Below the pieces are notes generated by a model, which worked only from the letters and a program-made list of their open reading frames with translations, was not told the DNA's origin and searched no databases. Made by a program: the position numbers and the translations under genes. This document shows positions 41,751-54,800 of a stretch of DNA of 64,000 nucleotides, piece by piece. Within the stretch, counting starts at the first letter, position 1; each line of letters starts with the position of its first letter. This DNA is from JAVBQJ01 sp031549115 (GTDB lineage Bacteria; Verrucomicrobiota; Lentisphaeria; Victivallales; Victivallaceae). The stretch lies in the NCBI GenBank assembly GCA_031549115.1, contig JAVBQJ010000019.1, positions 1 through 64,000 on the forward strand, written 5' to 3'.

Positions 41751-41876
41751 CACGGTTACGACCAATATGGCCGGTTGAACAAGATCACGACCGCCGCGGG
41801 CGATTTCAATTACGCCTATCTGGCCGACAGCGATCTGTTGAGCCAACTGACCCGTTTCAACGGCGTCACCACCTAA
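41751..41876 (+). pseudogene. RHS remnant (about 40 codons)
   Basis: The reading HGYDQYGRLNKITTAAGDFNYAYLADSDLLSQLTRFNGVTT ends in TAA (given here in parts: YDQYGRLNKITTAAGDF and LADSDLLSQLTRFNGVTT). It matches the RHS1 stretch near 38599-38730 and the RHS2 stretch near 62541-62670, but equals neither, so a third RHS gene once stood here. Both ends are cut off. No start codon or ribosome site remains. It lies just upstream of duplicated block B. Confidence 0.75.
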
Positions 41877-42283
41877 CTCGTGCTGCTTTAGCTGCGCGTA
41901 CCCTGATGAAAACTTAGTTGTTTTTTCATGCAATTCCGTCCCGCTCCCGGGAACTCATTCGGCGGCCGGACGCTGGCAATCAGCCTGCGCGTCGACCAGG
42001 CCCCGCCGCAACGGGGGTTCAAATTCTGCCAATGGCAATTTTACTGATAGGTTGATAAAAAAATATTCATCAAATCTGTCATGTTTAGCAATCTATTAAT
42101 TACCCCTGCTCGATTACGTTCAAGCATCTTCTGATACTGTTAAAGAAAAATTGTTGTTTTATGCTATTTGATAGCTTAAAAATAGAATTGGTTTTTTTGA
42201 GTAAATTTTTATCTTGCTTGTAAATAATTTGATATAGATTTTTCCATGCCTGAATATTTCTTATTAATTTTCTAATTAAGGTA

Positions 42284-42312
42284 TTGACAAATCTAATAAA
42301 ATGACCTATACT
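42284..42312 (+). promoter_or_regulatory. Promoter PB for the giant protein array
   Basis: TTGACA (42284-42289) and TATACT (42307-42312) are 17 bp apart, identical in hexamers and spacing to PA. The start would lie near 42319. Confidence 0.8.
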
Positions 42313-42326
42313 ATAATGGAGGAGAC

Positions 42327-42371
42327 ATGACGAAGCCAATCCGTGTACTGTGCCATTTGGGGAATGGATGA
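42327..42371 (+). CDS. Possible 14-aa leader ORF (copy B)
   Basis: An ATG with a GGAGGAG ribosome site encodes MTKPIRVLCHLGNG and stops at TGA 42369-42371, six bases before the next ATG. The start matches the leader at 33365. The strong ribosome site on such a short reading suggests a translated leader that could couple to the next gene. Confidence 0.35.
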   Translation: MTKPIRVLCHLGNG

Positions 42372-42377
42372 GTTATA

Positions 42378-42776
42378 ATGTTAGATAAAATCATATTGAT
42401 AGCAACGACTTCTGTTTCGATTGCTTTGAGTTCCTTTGAGGCGGTCGGGAGCAGTAGCTGTCGTACTTTCGATTCTTCCTTTTTGCCGTATGGCCGTATC
42501 GTTTCAAAAGAACTTTGCCGCGAAACCGCCGGTCCCGGCATTCCGGTCATTTCTTGTATTTCAGGTGTTCCACAAAGATTTTTTTGGGGGGATACCCGTG
42601 ACGAAGACGAAGAACTCAGTCCCGAAGGACTTGCGACTCCGTTCGGGCAGAACTTGGTTGTGCCGTATTTCCGCAACGACGTTCCGGTCGTAATAAAGCC
42701 GGATGTTCCGGCGATGGCAGGCAATCAGTCGTATTACCGCAGAAATTTCATCTGTTACAATCACCATTTTAAATAG
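42378..42776 (+). CDS. Small exported protein of unknown function
   Basis: This 132-aa protein has a possible signal peptide (MLDKIILIATTSVSIALSSFEAVGS). The mature part has four Cys in total and a Pro/Val-rich core (GPGIPVISC, VVPYFRNDVPVVIKPDVPAM), and no family I recognise. It is first after the leader ORF in the PB transcript, where the HEAT protein stands in the PA transcript, and sits 33 nt before the giant gene. There is no strong ribosome site of its own; it would be coupled to the leader. It might be a chaperone or partner of the giant protein. It could also be a chance reading. Confidence 0.45.
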   Translation: MLDKIILIATTSVSIALSSFEAVGSSSCRTFDSSFLPYGRIVSKELCRETAGPGIPVISCISGVPQRFFWGDTRDEDEELSPEGLATPFGQNLVVPYFRNDVPVVIKPDVPAMAGNQSYYRRNFICYNHHFK

Positions 42777-42809
42777 CAATAAGGCATTTAACCGGTTGGA
42801 GGGGGACAA

Positions 42810-45800
42810 ATGAAAAGCACATTGGCGAAGTTTGCGTGGTCATTCCTATTGGCGGCGGGATTGCTTGTATGCGCCCAGGTTCAAGCGGAAACCGATACCG
42901 ACAACGATGGCATCCCCGATAGCCGGGAACTGGAGCTTGGCTACAACCCCGCTGTACCCACCCGAATTATTTACGTCGATGCGACGCGTTCCGACGATTC
43001 CGGCGACGGCCTTACCGAAGCGACCGCCAAAAGAACCATCAAAGCCGGCGTCAACGCCGCCAAGGTCGCCAATTACGAAAACGTCGTGCTGGTCAAGCCC
43101 GGAACCTACACCGGCACCGACAACTCCGCGATTGAATTCGGCGCTTACAATATCAAATTGCGCAGTACCGGCGGCGCCGCGGTCACCCGGGTCGAAGTTC
43201 CCGTTTCCACCCGCTTCCTGACGGTTCAGAATACGCCGACCGCCGCCGATAGCTGGTGCGAAGGCTTCACCTTCACCACCAACAATCTGACTGCCTCCAG
43301 CGGACTGATTTACGTCGCCAATGCCGGAATCACCATTCGGAACAATAAATTCGTCGATGTGACCTACAACGGCAGCGCCGGGGCAATTTATGCCTCCGGC
43401 GCCACAAATGTCACGGTTGATAACTGCGATTTTTCCAATATCCGGCTTTCCTCCATGTACCCCATGGGCGGTGGCGCCGTCAACCTCGGCGGCGGCGTTT
43501 ACACCTTCAACAATTGTAATTTCACCAACAATTACGGGTACAACGCCGGCGCGGTCTACCTGCAGGGGACCATGACCGCCACTCCGGTTCCGGCCAATGT
43601 CACCATGAACGCCTGCCGCTTCGTGGATAACACCGTCTCCTATTCCGGCGGCGCCATCTATGTGTCCTATGCCGGTAATCTTACTCTGAATAACTGCCTG
43701 GCTTACAACAACCGTTCGGCGCAGAGCGGCTCCTTTTTGTATTCCGGTACTTCGGCGGGCACTTCGGCGAACAATGTCGTACTGAACCATTGCACCGTCT
43801 TCAATAACTTCGCCGCGACCGGCAGCGACATCAATACCGGTAATACGTTCACGATGAAGAATTCCGTTTTTCAGGGGACATTCACCGGGACGCCGACCAG
43901 TGTCAATAACTCATGTACTTCCGTGGATTGTTCCACCTACGGATCCGGGAATATCACCGCCGATCCGTTGCTGACGCCGGTCGGCTGGCTGACGACCGGT
44001 TCTCCCTGCATCGATGCGGCTGGGAGCGATTCCGAGCTCGCCGTGGACCTGGCCGGACAGGCGCGGCCCCAGGGGGCGGCCTCCGACATGGGATGTTATG
44101 AGTTTCTCGATTCCGACGGCGACGGCATCCCGGATGTGATCGAGCTGGCGGCGGGGATGGATCCTTTTGACGCTTCCGACGCCAACGGCGACGCCGACAA
44201 TGACGGCCTGAGCAATTTGCAGGAATTCCTGTACGGCACCGATCCCGGCAACGCCGATACCGACGGCGACGGCATCCCCGACAAGGTGGAGCTGGATTCC
44301 GGTTACAATCCGTTGAAGTATACCAAGGTGGTCTATGTCGACGCGGCCCGGCCGGACGATACCGGCGACGGACTGACGCTGGCGACGGCGAAAAAGAGCA
44401 TCAAGGCGGCCGCGACCGTGTTGATCGGTTCCGGCTATGAAAACGTCATCATGGTCAAAGCCGGAACCTACTCCGGCGTCAACAACCGCGATCTGGACTT
44501 CAACGGCACCAATATCATGGTGCGCAGCATGGACGGCGCGGCGGCGACGGTGGTCGATCTGGAAAAGACCGGCCGCTTCCTGACGTTGCAGAAGGGCGAA
44601 TCGCTGGATACGCTGATCGAGGGCTTTACCTTTGTCAACGGCACCTCCAGCGGCAACGGTACCGTGCTGTACATCACCGCTTCGCAGGCGACCGTCCGCA
44701 ATTGCGTGTTCAAAAACAACAGCGCCGGCACCCTGACCGGCATGCCCGGCATGGGGGCTTACTATACGGCGGCGATATCCGCCTCCGGCAAGCCGATTGT
44801 GATCGAAAGCAGCGACTTCATCAACAACTGTTCGTTCGGCAGCTCCGGCGGCAACGCCGGGGCTCTGTATTTGCAGACCGGTGCGCATGCCACCGTCAAG
44901 AACAGTAACTTCATCGGCAACTACGGCTACACCGGCGGCGCCATTTATACCCAGGGCGCCAATCTGACCGTTGACGGTTCGCGTTTCACCGGCAACTGGT
45001 CGCAGTCCAACGGCGGCGCGATTTCGACCTCTTCCGGCTACGGCAGCTCCGGCACGATCTATCCGGTCGTGAAGATAACCAACAGTCTCTTGTTGAACAA
45101 TAAAGCGAAGACCAATTATTCCGATCTGTACTTCTACACCGGCACCGTGGCCGAGCTGATGAATGTCACCATCTCCGGCGGCACCACCGTGGGCGGGAAA
45201 ATCGCCGACTTCGAAGGCAACACCGTCATTCAGAACTCGATTCTGAACGGCGCGGTCACGATCCGGACCAGCGGCATCACTTTCGTCGCCAACAACAACT
45301 GCGTCCGCGAAGACTGGAGCAGCCGCGGCTCCAACAATCTCAACACCGACCCCGGGCTGACCGGCGGCGGTTATCTGTTGAGCGGTTCGCCCTGCATCGA
45401 CGCCGGGCTGAATTCCGGGGCTCCGGCGAAGGACATCGACGGCGTGCTCCGCCCGGCGGGCGGCGCTGTCGACATCGGCTGTCAGGAATTCGTCGATTCC
45501 GACGGCGACGGCATCCCCGATAACATCGAAATCGCCGCCGGCCTGAATCCGGAAGACGCCTCCGACGCCGCTTTGGACAAGGACGGCGACGGCATTGCCA
45601 ACCTGGCTGAATATCAACTGGGCAGCAACATCAATAACGCCGACACGGACGGCGACGGCATCTCCGATCAGGACGAGCGGAGCCTCGGCTATAACCCGTT
45701 GGTTTATACCAGAGTCATTTACGTCGACGGGGCCAACGGCAACGACGGCAACACCGGCCTCACTCCGGCGCAGGCGATGAAGACCATCCAGGCGGCGGTC

Positions 45801-48800
45801 ACCGCCTCCAAGAACCCGGCCTATGAAAATGTCATCAAGGTTGCTGCGGGGACCTATTCGGGCACCGGCAACAACGCCATCGACTTCGGCGGCTTCGACA
45901 TTAAATTGCAGTCCATCGACGGCGCGGCGGCGACCATCATCGACCTCGGCAAAACCGCGCGTTTCCTCGAATTGAAAGCCGGGGAATCCGCGGCCGCCAG
46001 TTGGCTTGAAGGCTTCACCATCAAGAACGGTTACGCCACCAACTATGGGTTGGCGATCTATCTCGCCAACGCCGGTCTGACGATCCGGGATTGCGTTTTC
46101 CAGGACAACACCTATGGGCAGCCGGGAGTCAGCGGCAGCGGGCCGTCCGCCATTGTTTACGCCACCGGCGCGCCGGTTCGCATCATCAATACCAGTTTCA
46201 TCAACAACCACCTTTTCACATCCGGCACCAGCGCGGGTGCGCTTTATCTCGGCACCAACGCCCATTCCGAATTGACCGGCTGTAAGTTCACCGGCAACTA
46301 CGGTTATGCCGGCGGGGCGATTTACGCCTCCGGCGTCACTTTGAACATCACGGATTCGCGTTTCGTGGCCAACTGGTCGCAGTCCAACGGCGGCGCGATT
46401 TCCACCTCGTCGACAACCACCGTTGTGAACATGACCAACTGTCTCTTGTTGAACAACAAAGCCAAGACCAACTATTCGGATCTGTACTTCTACAACGGCA
46501 CCGTCGCCAATCTGAAGAATGTCACGATTTCCGGCGGCACCACCGCGGGCGGCAAAATCGCCGACTTCGAAGGCAATACCACCGTTCGGAATTCCATCCT
46601 CAACGGTTCCGTGGCCATCAAGACCAGCGGCATCACTTTTGCCGCCAACAACAACTGCGTCCGTGAAGATTGGAGCACGCGCGGCTCCGGCAACCTCAAC
46701 ACCGACCCGATGCTGACTGGCGGCGGTTATCTGTTGAGCGGTTCGCCGTGCATCGATGCCGGCATTGAAACCGGCGCTCCGGCGAAGGATATCGACGGCG
46801 TGCTTCGCTCGGCGGGCGGCGCCGTGGACATCGGCTGTCAGGAGTTTGTCGATTCCGACGGCGACGGCATCCCCGACAACATCGAGATCGCCGCCGGCCT
46901 GAATCCGAACAGCGCGGCCGACGCCATGCTGGATAAGGATGGCGACGGCATCGCCAACCTGACCGAATATCAATTGGGTACCAGCATCAATAACGCCGAT
47001 ACCGACGGCGACGGGATTTCCGACGCGGACGAGTTGGCGCTCGGGTATAACCCGCTGGTTTTCACCAGAACCATCTATGTCGACGGCGCCAACGGCAACG
47101 ACAACAACACCGGCCTGAGCCTGTCGCAGGCGAAGAAGACCATCCAGGCGGCGGTTACCGCTTCCAAGCATCCGGTTTATGAAAGCGTCATCAAGGTGGC
47201 GGCGGGGACCTATTCGGGGACCGGCAACCATACCATCGACTTCGGCGGCTTCGACATGAAGCTGCAATCCATCGACGGCGCGGCGACGACCATTATCGAT
47301 CTCGGCAAAACCGCCCGTTTCCTCGACCTGAAGACCGGGGAAACCTCTGCCGGCAGTTGGCTCGACGGTTTCACCGTCAAGAACGGTTACGCCGCCAGCT
47401 CCGGCATGGCGATCAATCTTTCCAGCGCCGGGCTGTCGATCCGCAACTGCGTGATCCGCGACAACGTCTACGGGCAGGCGGAAAACAGTACGCCGGTGTA
47501 CGGCGGCCCCTCCGGCGCGGTCTATGCCTCCGGTATGCCGGTAAAGATCATCAACACCAGGTTCCTCAACAATCAGGTTTTCACCACCAGCATGGGCGGC
47601 ATGGGCGGCGGCGCGGGCGCGTTGAACCTCGGCTCCGGCGCTCACCTGGAAATGGATAACTGCGAATTCACCGGCAACTATTCGTATTCGACCGGCGCGA
47701 TTTACGTCGGCGGCGTTCAGGCGAACATCCGCAGCACCGTCTTTGCCGGGAACACCAGCAACAGCAACGGTTCGGCGATCTATTACGGATACTCCTACGG
47801 GCTGCCCGGCGGAACCACGCTCAATCCCGAGCTGAACCTGACCAACTGTCTGTTCCGCAACAACACTTCGACGGCGGATTACTCCGATATCTACGTGCCT
47901 TCCACCGCGACGACGAAAATCGTCAACTCGACCTTCTTCGGCGGGGCGGCGAAGAAGGGGATCATCAACCTCGAAGGCAACACCACGGTGACGAACTCCA
48001 TCGTCGAGGGCGTGGTCACGGTCAAGTCGGGCATTCAGATGAACGCCTCGTACAACTGCACCACGAACAGCTGGAGCACTTATGGCGCGGGCAACATCAC
48101 GGTCGATCCGATGCTGACCCCGGCCGGTTTCCTGATCGCCGGTTCGCCGTGCATCGACGCCGGGACCAACACCGGCGCTCCGGCCGTGGACATCCACGGC
48201 ACCGCGCGGCCGCACAACAGCGTGACCGATATCGGCTGTATGGAATTCAAGGATTCCGACGGCGACGGCATCCCGGACTATTTCGAGCTCCAGGCGGGGT
48301 TGGATCCGAACGATCCGGCTGACGCGGCTCTGGACGCCGACAATAACGGCGTCAGCAACCTGGACGAGTACCTGAACGGCACCTCGATCAGCAGTAACGA
48401 CTCCGACGGCGACGGGATCTCCGATCAGGACGAGCTGGCGCTCGGGTATGATCCGTTGGTTTATACGAAGATTATTTACGTCGATGCCGCCAATGGCGAC
48501 AACGCCAATGACGGGTTGACGGCGGCGACGGCCAAGCTGACCTTGAAGGCGGCGATCAGTGCCTCCAAGAATCCGAGCACGGAAAACGTCGTTCAGGTCG
48601 CCGCCGGAACCTACACCGGCGCCGACAACAAGAACCTGGATTTTGGAGGTTACAACATCAAATTGATCGGCGCCGGCGCGGCGTTGACGGTGATCGATTT
48701 GCAGAATGACGGCCGTTTCCTGGACCTGAAGACCGGCGAAACCAAGGCGAGCCTCGTCGATGGATTCACCATCCGCAACGGCAATGTGACGACGCAGGGG

Positions 48801-51800
48801 ATGGCCGTCAACGTGGTGAACGCCGGGTTGAGCATCCGGAACTGCGTGATTGAAAACAACACCGCGAGCGCGGCGACCGGCGGCTATCTGTATTCAAGCG
48901 CGGCCTTGTATGCCAGCGCCGGAAATGTGGCCGTGCAGAACACGCGGTTCATCAACAACCGCGGCATCGCCTCCGGCTCCTCCGGCGGCATGGGTATGGG
49001 CGGCGGCAACGCCGGCGCCATGTACTTGACCGGCAGCTCCAACGTTTCCATCGACGGCTGTGAATTCATCGCCAATAAGGGCTATAATGCCGGGGCGGTT
49101 TACCAGTATGGAGCGAACGTCACCGTCCGGGATTCGAAGTTCATCGGCAACATCGCCGATTCGCTGCGGATCGTCGGCTCCAACGGGACCACCACGCCGC
49201 AGGCGGCGGGGGTGTTCTACCTCTCCGGCAGCGGCGGCATGCCGGGAACCTCCGCGACCGGTTTGGTCATTGAAAACTCCCTCCTGCTGAACAACCGCGG
49301 CCTGACCGATTACTCCGACATCTACGTGAGCAGCGGTTGTACCCTGAAGATGGTCCACACGACCGTCACCGGCACCCCCGGCAAGCTCGGTTCGATGTAC
49401 CTGGCTTCCAACGCCGAGTTCATCAACTCGATCATCACCGGCAACGTGGTCAAGAGCGCGACCACCATCGCGATCACGGCGCAGAATAACTGCGTCAACG
49501 CCGACTGGAGCGCCAACGGCTCCGGCAACATCAACGCCGTTCCGATGCTGACCGCCAACGGTCACCTGTTGAGCGGCTCGCCGTGCATCGACGCTGGATT
49601 CTCCGTGAGTATGGCTGCGGACCTGGACGGCAACGTCCGCCCGTTCGGCAGCGCGAGTGACATCGGCTGCTATGAATTCGCCGACTCCGACGGCGACGGC
49701 ATGCCCGACTCCTGGGAAATCGCGCATGGCTTGAACCCGAATGACGCGTCGGACGCTGGGTTGGACTCGGCCAATGACGGCATCAGCAACCTGGATAAGT
49801 ACCGTTACAGCCTCAAGCCGAACCAGACGGATTCGGACGGCGACGGTTTCACCGACGCGATGGAACTTGCCGCGGGCTGGGATCCGGCGACCTATACCCG
49901 GGTCGTGTACGTTTCGCCTTCCGGCAGCGACGGCAACGACGGACTGAGCGCCGCCAACGCCAAGTTGACCATTCAGGCGGCGCTGCTGGCCGCCCGCGAC
50001 GCCAGGTATGAAAACGTCGTTCAACTTGCCGCCGGAACCTACAGCGGGGAGGGGAACAAGGCCCTGGCACTCGACGGCTGGGACGTCAAAGTGGTCGGCG
50101 CCGGTGCGGATCTGACCGTGATCGACCTCGGCGGCGACGCCCGCTTCCTCGAACTCAAGGCCGGTGAAACCCGGCGCGGCAGCCTGCTCGAAGGTATAAC
50201 CGTGAAGAACGGTTTTGCCGAAAGCCAGGGGATGGCGTTGAATATTTCCGACGCCGGCATGACCATTCGCGACTGCGTTTTCCGCGATTGCGTCGTGGGT
50301 TCGCCGGAAACCGTTTCCGGCTCGCCGATGGGCGGCAGCTACCAGAGTTCGGTGATTTTCATCGACAAGAATTCCGATGTCGGGATTACCGGAACCGTCT
50401 TCACCAATAACCGGGTTTACGCGGGCGGGTATGGCGGCATGGGCAGCGGCAACTGCGGCGCGGTGTATGCCTCCGGCGGCTCCACGGTCGATTTGGCCAA
50501 TGATCAATTCGTCGGCAACTTCGGCTACAGCGCCGGGGCATTGTACATCGCCGGCGGCGTGGTCAACGCCGAAAGCTGCCGTTTCATCAAGAACGAGAGC
50601 AACGGCAACGGCGCGGTGGCCAATCTGTCGTACAGCTACAGCATGCCCGGCTCCAGCACTGCGGTCAGCACGCTGAACATGACCAATTGCATCGCGTTGA
50701 GCAACCGCACCCAGACCGATTACGCCGACTTCTACGTCAATTCCGGCGCGATCCTCAAGCTGACCAATGTGACGCTCCATGGCGGCACCGGCAAGCTCGG
50801 CAGCATTTACAACGGCGGAGCTTCCACCTTCCTGAACAGCATCATCCGGGGCAAGACGGTCCAGGCGGCCAGCGGCGCGACCTTTGCGGCCGGTTACTGT
50901 TGTTCGCCGGATAACTGGAGCGCCTTCGGCTCCGGCAATATCTCCGTCGACCCGATGCTGACCCGGGCCGGCTACCTGCTGGCGGGTTCGCCGTGCATCG
51001 ACGCCGGGACCAATGCCGGCGCTCCGGCGAAAGATATCGACGGCGTGGCGCGCCCGGCCGGAACCGCGGCCGACATGGGGGCGCAGGAGTTCGTCGACAG
51101 CGACAATGACGGCATCCCCGATAACTTCGAAATCGCCGCCGGCCTGAATCCGAACAGCGCTGCCGACGCCTCGCTGGACAAGGATAACGACGGGGTGAAC
51201 AACCTTGACGAATACCGCAACGGCACCGATATCGCGAAAGCCGACTCCGACGGCGACGGCATCGATGACGGCGTGGAAATCGCCAATGGTTACAACCCGT
51301 TGCTGCCGACCCGGATCATCACGGTCGACGGCACGGCCGGCAATGACGCCGCCGACGGCCTGACCGCGGCGACCGCCAAGAAAACCATTGCCGCGGCGAT
51401 TCTCGTCGCCAAGGACAGCGGCTACGAAAACGTCATCGTCGTCGCCCCGGGGACCTACTCCGGCGATGGCAACCAGGCGTTGACGTTTGGCGGCTACGAC
51501 ATCAAATTGCGCGGACGCGACGGCGCCGCAACCACTATCATTGATCTTGGCGGAACGGCTCGCTTCCTCGAATTGACCAAGAATGAATCGCTTGGCAGTT
51601 GGGTGGACGGTTTCACTTTCCGCAACGGCACCGCGACCAGCCAGGGCATGGTCATTTCGCTGACCAATGCCGGGTTGACGGTCAAGAACTGTATCTTTGA
51701 AGACAACGTGGCCGGTTCGCCGACCGCGCCGGACACCGGACCGGGGAACTACCTCTATCAGTGCGCGCCGATCTATGCCGGCGCGTCGCAACTGGTGGTG

Positions 51801-54800
51801 GAGAATTCCCGCTTCGACGGCAACCGGGTGTATACCAACAACAGTTACGGCGGCGGCATGGGCGGCTCCGGTAACGCGGGCGGATTGTATCTGGCCTCCG
51901 GAACCAAGGCCCGGATCGACGGCTGCGAATTCTTCGGCAACCTGGCCTACGATGTGGGGGCGATTTATGTGAGTGGCGCCACGGTCGACATCACCGGCAG
52001 CCGTTTCACCGAAAACGTCGCCAACTCCAAGCGCATCACCGGCAGCTACGGCACCACGACTCCGGCCGGCGCGGCCGTGCTGTATGTGGTCAGCGGTTAT
52101 ACGCCGATGAGTTCCGGCAATTCCCGGGTTAGCATGACCAACTGTCTCCTGCTCAACAACCGGGCGTTGACCGACTATTCGGATATCTATTTGAGCGCCA
52201 ACAGCGCCCTCGAGCTGATGAACGTCACGGTTTCCGGTATGCCGGGCGCCATGGGCAGCGCCTATATTGCCGGCGCTGCCGATATTCAGAACAGCATCTT
52301 CTCCGGCAATGTGGTCTTGGCCGCCACCGGTGCCACGCTGACGGCGAACAACAACGCGGTCAGCGCCGATTGGAGCGCCTATGGTGACGGCAACCTTACC
52401 GTCGACCCGATGCTGACTCCTGCCGGTTACTTGATTGCAGGTTCGCCGTGCATCGACGCCGGTTTGAACACGAACGCGCCGGCCGCGGACATCCACGGTG
52501 TGGCGCGGCCGCACAACGGCGTGGTCGACATCGGTTGCCAGGAATTTGTCGATTCCGACGGCGACGGCATCCCGGACTACTTCGAGCTGCAGGCCGGGCT
52601 GAATCCGAACGATCCCTCCGACGCCGGGCAGGAATCCGGCAACAGCGGAATCTCGAACCTGGATAAGTACCTCAACGGGACCGCAATCGGCAGCGACGAC
52701 AGCGACGGCGACGGAATTTCCGACGCCGATGAAATCGCGGCGGGTTTGAATCCGTTGCTGCGTACCCTGGTGGTCTACGTCGACGCCGCCAACGGCGACG
52801 ACGGCAACAGCGGCCTGACGGCGGCTCTGCCGAAGAAGACCATCGCTTCGGCCGTCGCGCTGACGCAGAAGCCGGGTTGGGAGAGTGTTGTGTACGTGGC
52901 GCCGGGAACCTACACCGGCAGCGGCAACCGCAACATCGACTTCGGCGGCTGGAACGTCAAGCTGATCGCCCCGGAAGGCGCTGCTTCCACCATCATCGAC
53001 TTGGAGTCGAGCGGCTCCTTCATCACCCTCAAGTCGGGTGAAAATCAGGATAGCTGGCTGGTCGGCTTCACCATCGGCAACGGCAATGTCGCCACCGGCG
53101 GCATGGCGGTTACCGTGAATGGAGCCGGTCTGATCATTCGTGATTGCGTGTTCCGCGACAATACCGCGCAACCCGCCGGCGTCAACACGTACATCTACGA
53201 TTGCGCCACGGTTCACGTCACCAAGTCTCCGGTGAAAATCATCAATACCAAGTTCATCAACAACCGTATTTTGAATTCCACCAGTATGGGCGGGATGGGA
53301 ATGGGCAGCGGCACTTCCGGTGCTTTGAGCTTGAATTCCGGTTCGCAGATCGAAATAGCCGGATGCGAATTCCGCGGCAATTCCGCTTACAGCTCTGGCG
53401 CCATGAGCGTCTCCGGAGCTCACGTGAATGTGACGGATTCCCGCTTTGTCGCCAACATGTCGACGGCGTCCGGGGCGGTCTGCAACGTCAGTTACGGTTA
53501 TTACGGCATGGGCGGCAGCACAGACGGGGTCGTGACCTTCACCAACTGCATCATGCTGAACAACGCCTCGACCGGCGATTACGCCGACTTCCAGGTCGGC
53601 TACAACAGCCGGATCAACCTGCTGAACGTGACTTGCGCCGGCGGCCGCGCCAAGAAGGGCGTCGCCCAGGTGTACGGCACGCTGTCGCTGGTGAACACCA
53701 TCCTGCCGGGTACGGTCACGGTGGAAAAGAACGCCGTGTTCGGCGCCGTCAACAGTTGTTCCAGCTCCGATTGGAGCGCCTACGGTTCCGGCAATATCGT
53801 CGCCGAGCCGCTGTTGACCGCCAACGGTTATCTGCAAAAGGGTTCGCCGTGCATCGACGCCGGGACCGATACCGGAGCCCCGGCCGTTGACATCGACGGC
53901 GTTCCGCGTCCGTCCGGCATGGCGACCGACATCGGTGCGCAGGAATTTGTCGACAGCGACGACGACGGCATCCCCGACAACGTGGAAATCGCCGCCGGTC
54001 TGAATCCGAACGATCCCTCCGACGCGCTGTCGGATAAGGATGGCGACGGTTTGTCCAACCTGGCCGAATACCTGATGGGAACCAATATCAACGGCGGCGA
54101 CTCCGATGGCGATGGCATGAGCGACGCCGATGAAATCGCGCTGGGATACGATCCGGCGTTGTACACCCGCGTCATTTATGTGGATGCGGTCAACGGCAGC
54201 GACAGCGCTTCCGGCATGACGGCGGCGGCCGCCAAGCGGACGATCGGCGCGGCGATCACGGTCTCGCAGACCGGCGCGTATGAAAACGTCATTCGTCTGG
54301 CCCCCGGCGTCTATGCCGGCGAAGGCAACCGGAAGCTGTCGTTCAACGGCTATGACATGATCCTGGAGGGCGCCGATGCCGCCACCACGATCATCGACCT
54401 GGAAAACGCCGGGCGTTTCCTCGAACTGAAGTCCGGCGAAACGTTGAAGAGCCGTTTGACCAATCTGACCATCCGCAACGGTTATTCCGCCAGCTACGGC
54501 ATGGCGGTTTCGCTGACCGATTCGCAGCTTCAGATCTGGAACTGCGTCTTCTCCGGCAACCGCTCCGGCGTTCCGGGCGGCGGCAAGGATGCGGACGGCA
54601 ACTACGGCGGCAGCTCCAGCGCCGCCATCTACGCCGCGAACCGGCCGATCATCATCAAGAATACCAAGTTCCAGGACAATGCCTCTTTCAGTGGCAGTTC
54701 TTACGGCAGCGGCAACAATGCCGGCGCCATCTTCTTGAACGGTACACAGGGGACCAGTATCGAGAAGTGCGAATTTCTGAACAACACCGGTGATATCGGC

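Larger units (their letters stand above)
41936..42385 (+). repeat. Duplicated block, copy B: gspK tail plus promoter and leader
   Basis: This is the second copy of 32975-33422. The gspK tail is still open here (RPAPGNSFGGRTLAISLRVDQ in parts, ending FCQWQFY and stop at 42045-42047), with a few replaced bases. A gspK head is absent, so this part is a pseudogene fragment. The AT-rich spacer follows, then the same promoter and leader start. It places the giant protein behind a copy of the promoter that drives RHS1. Confidence 0.88.

Noticed and set aside
43911..48215. A 1,434-aa minus-strand ORF opposite the giant gene
   Set aside because: It mirrors the repeat units of the plus-strand gene codon by codon, has no ribosome site, and its product is Val/Gly/Asp/Arg-biased without family patterns. 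GC-rich repeats often leave the antisense frame open.
48894..53837. A 1,647-aa minus-strand ORF opposite the giant gene
   Set aside because: Same reason: an antisense frame held open by the repeating codon use of modules 5 to 8.
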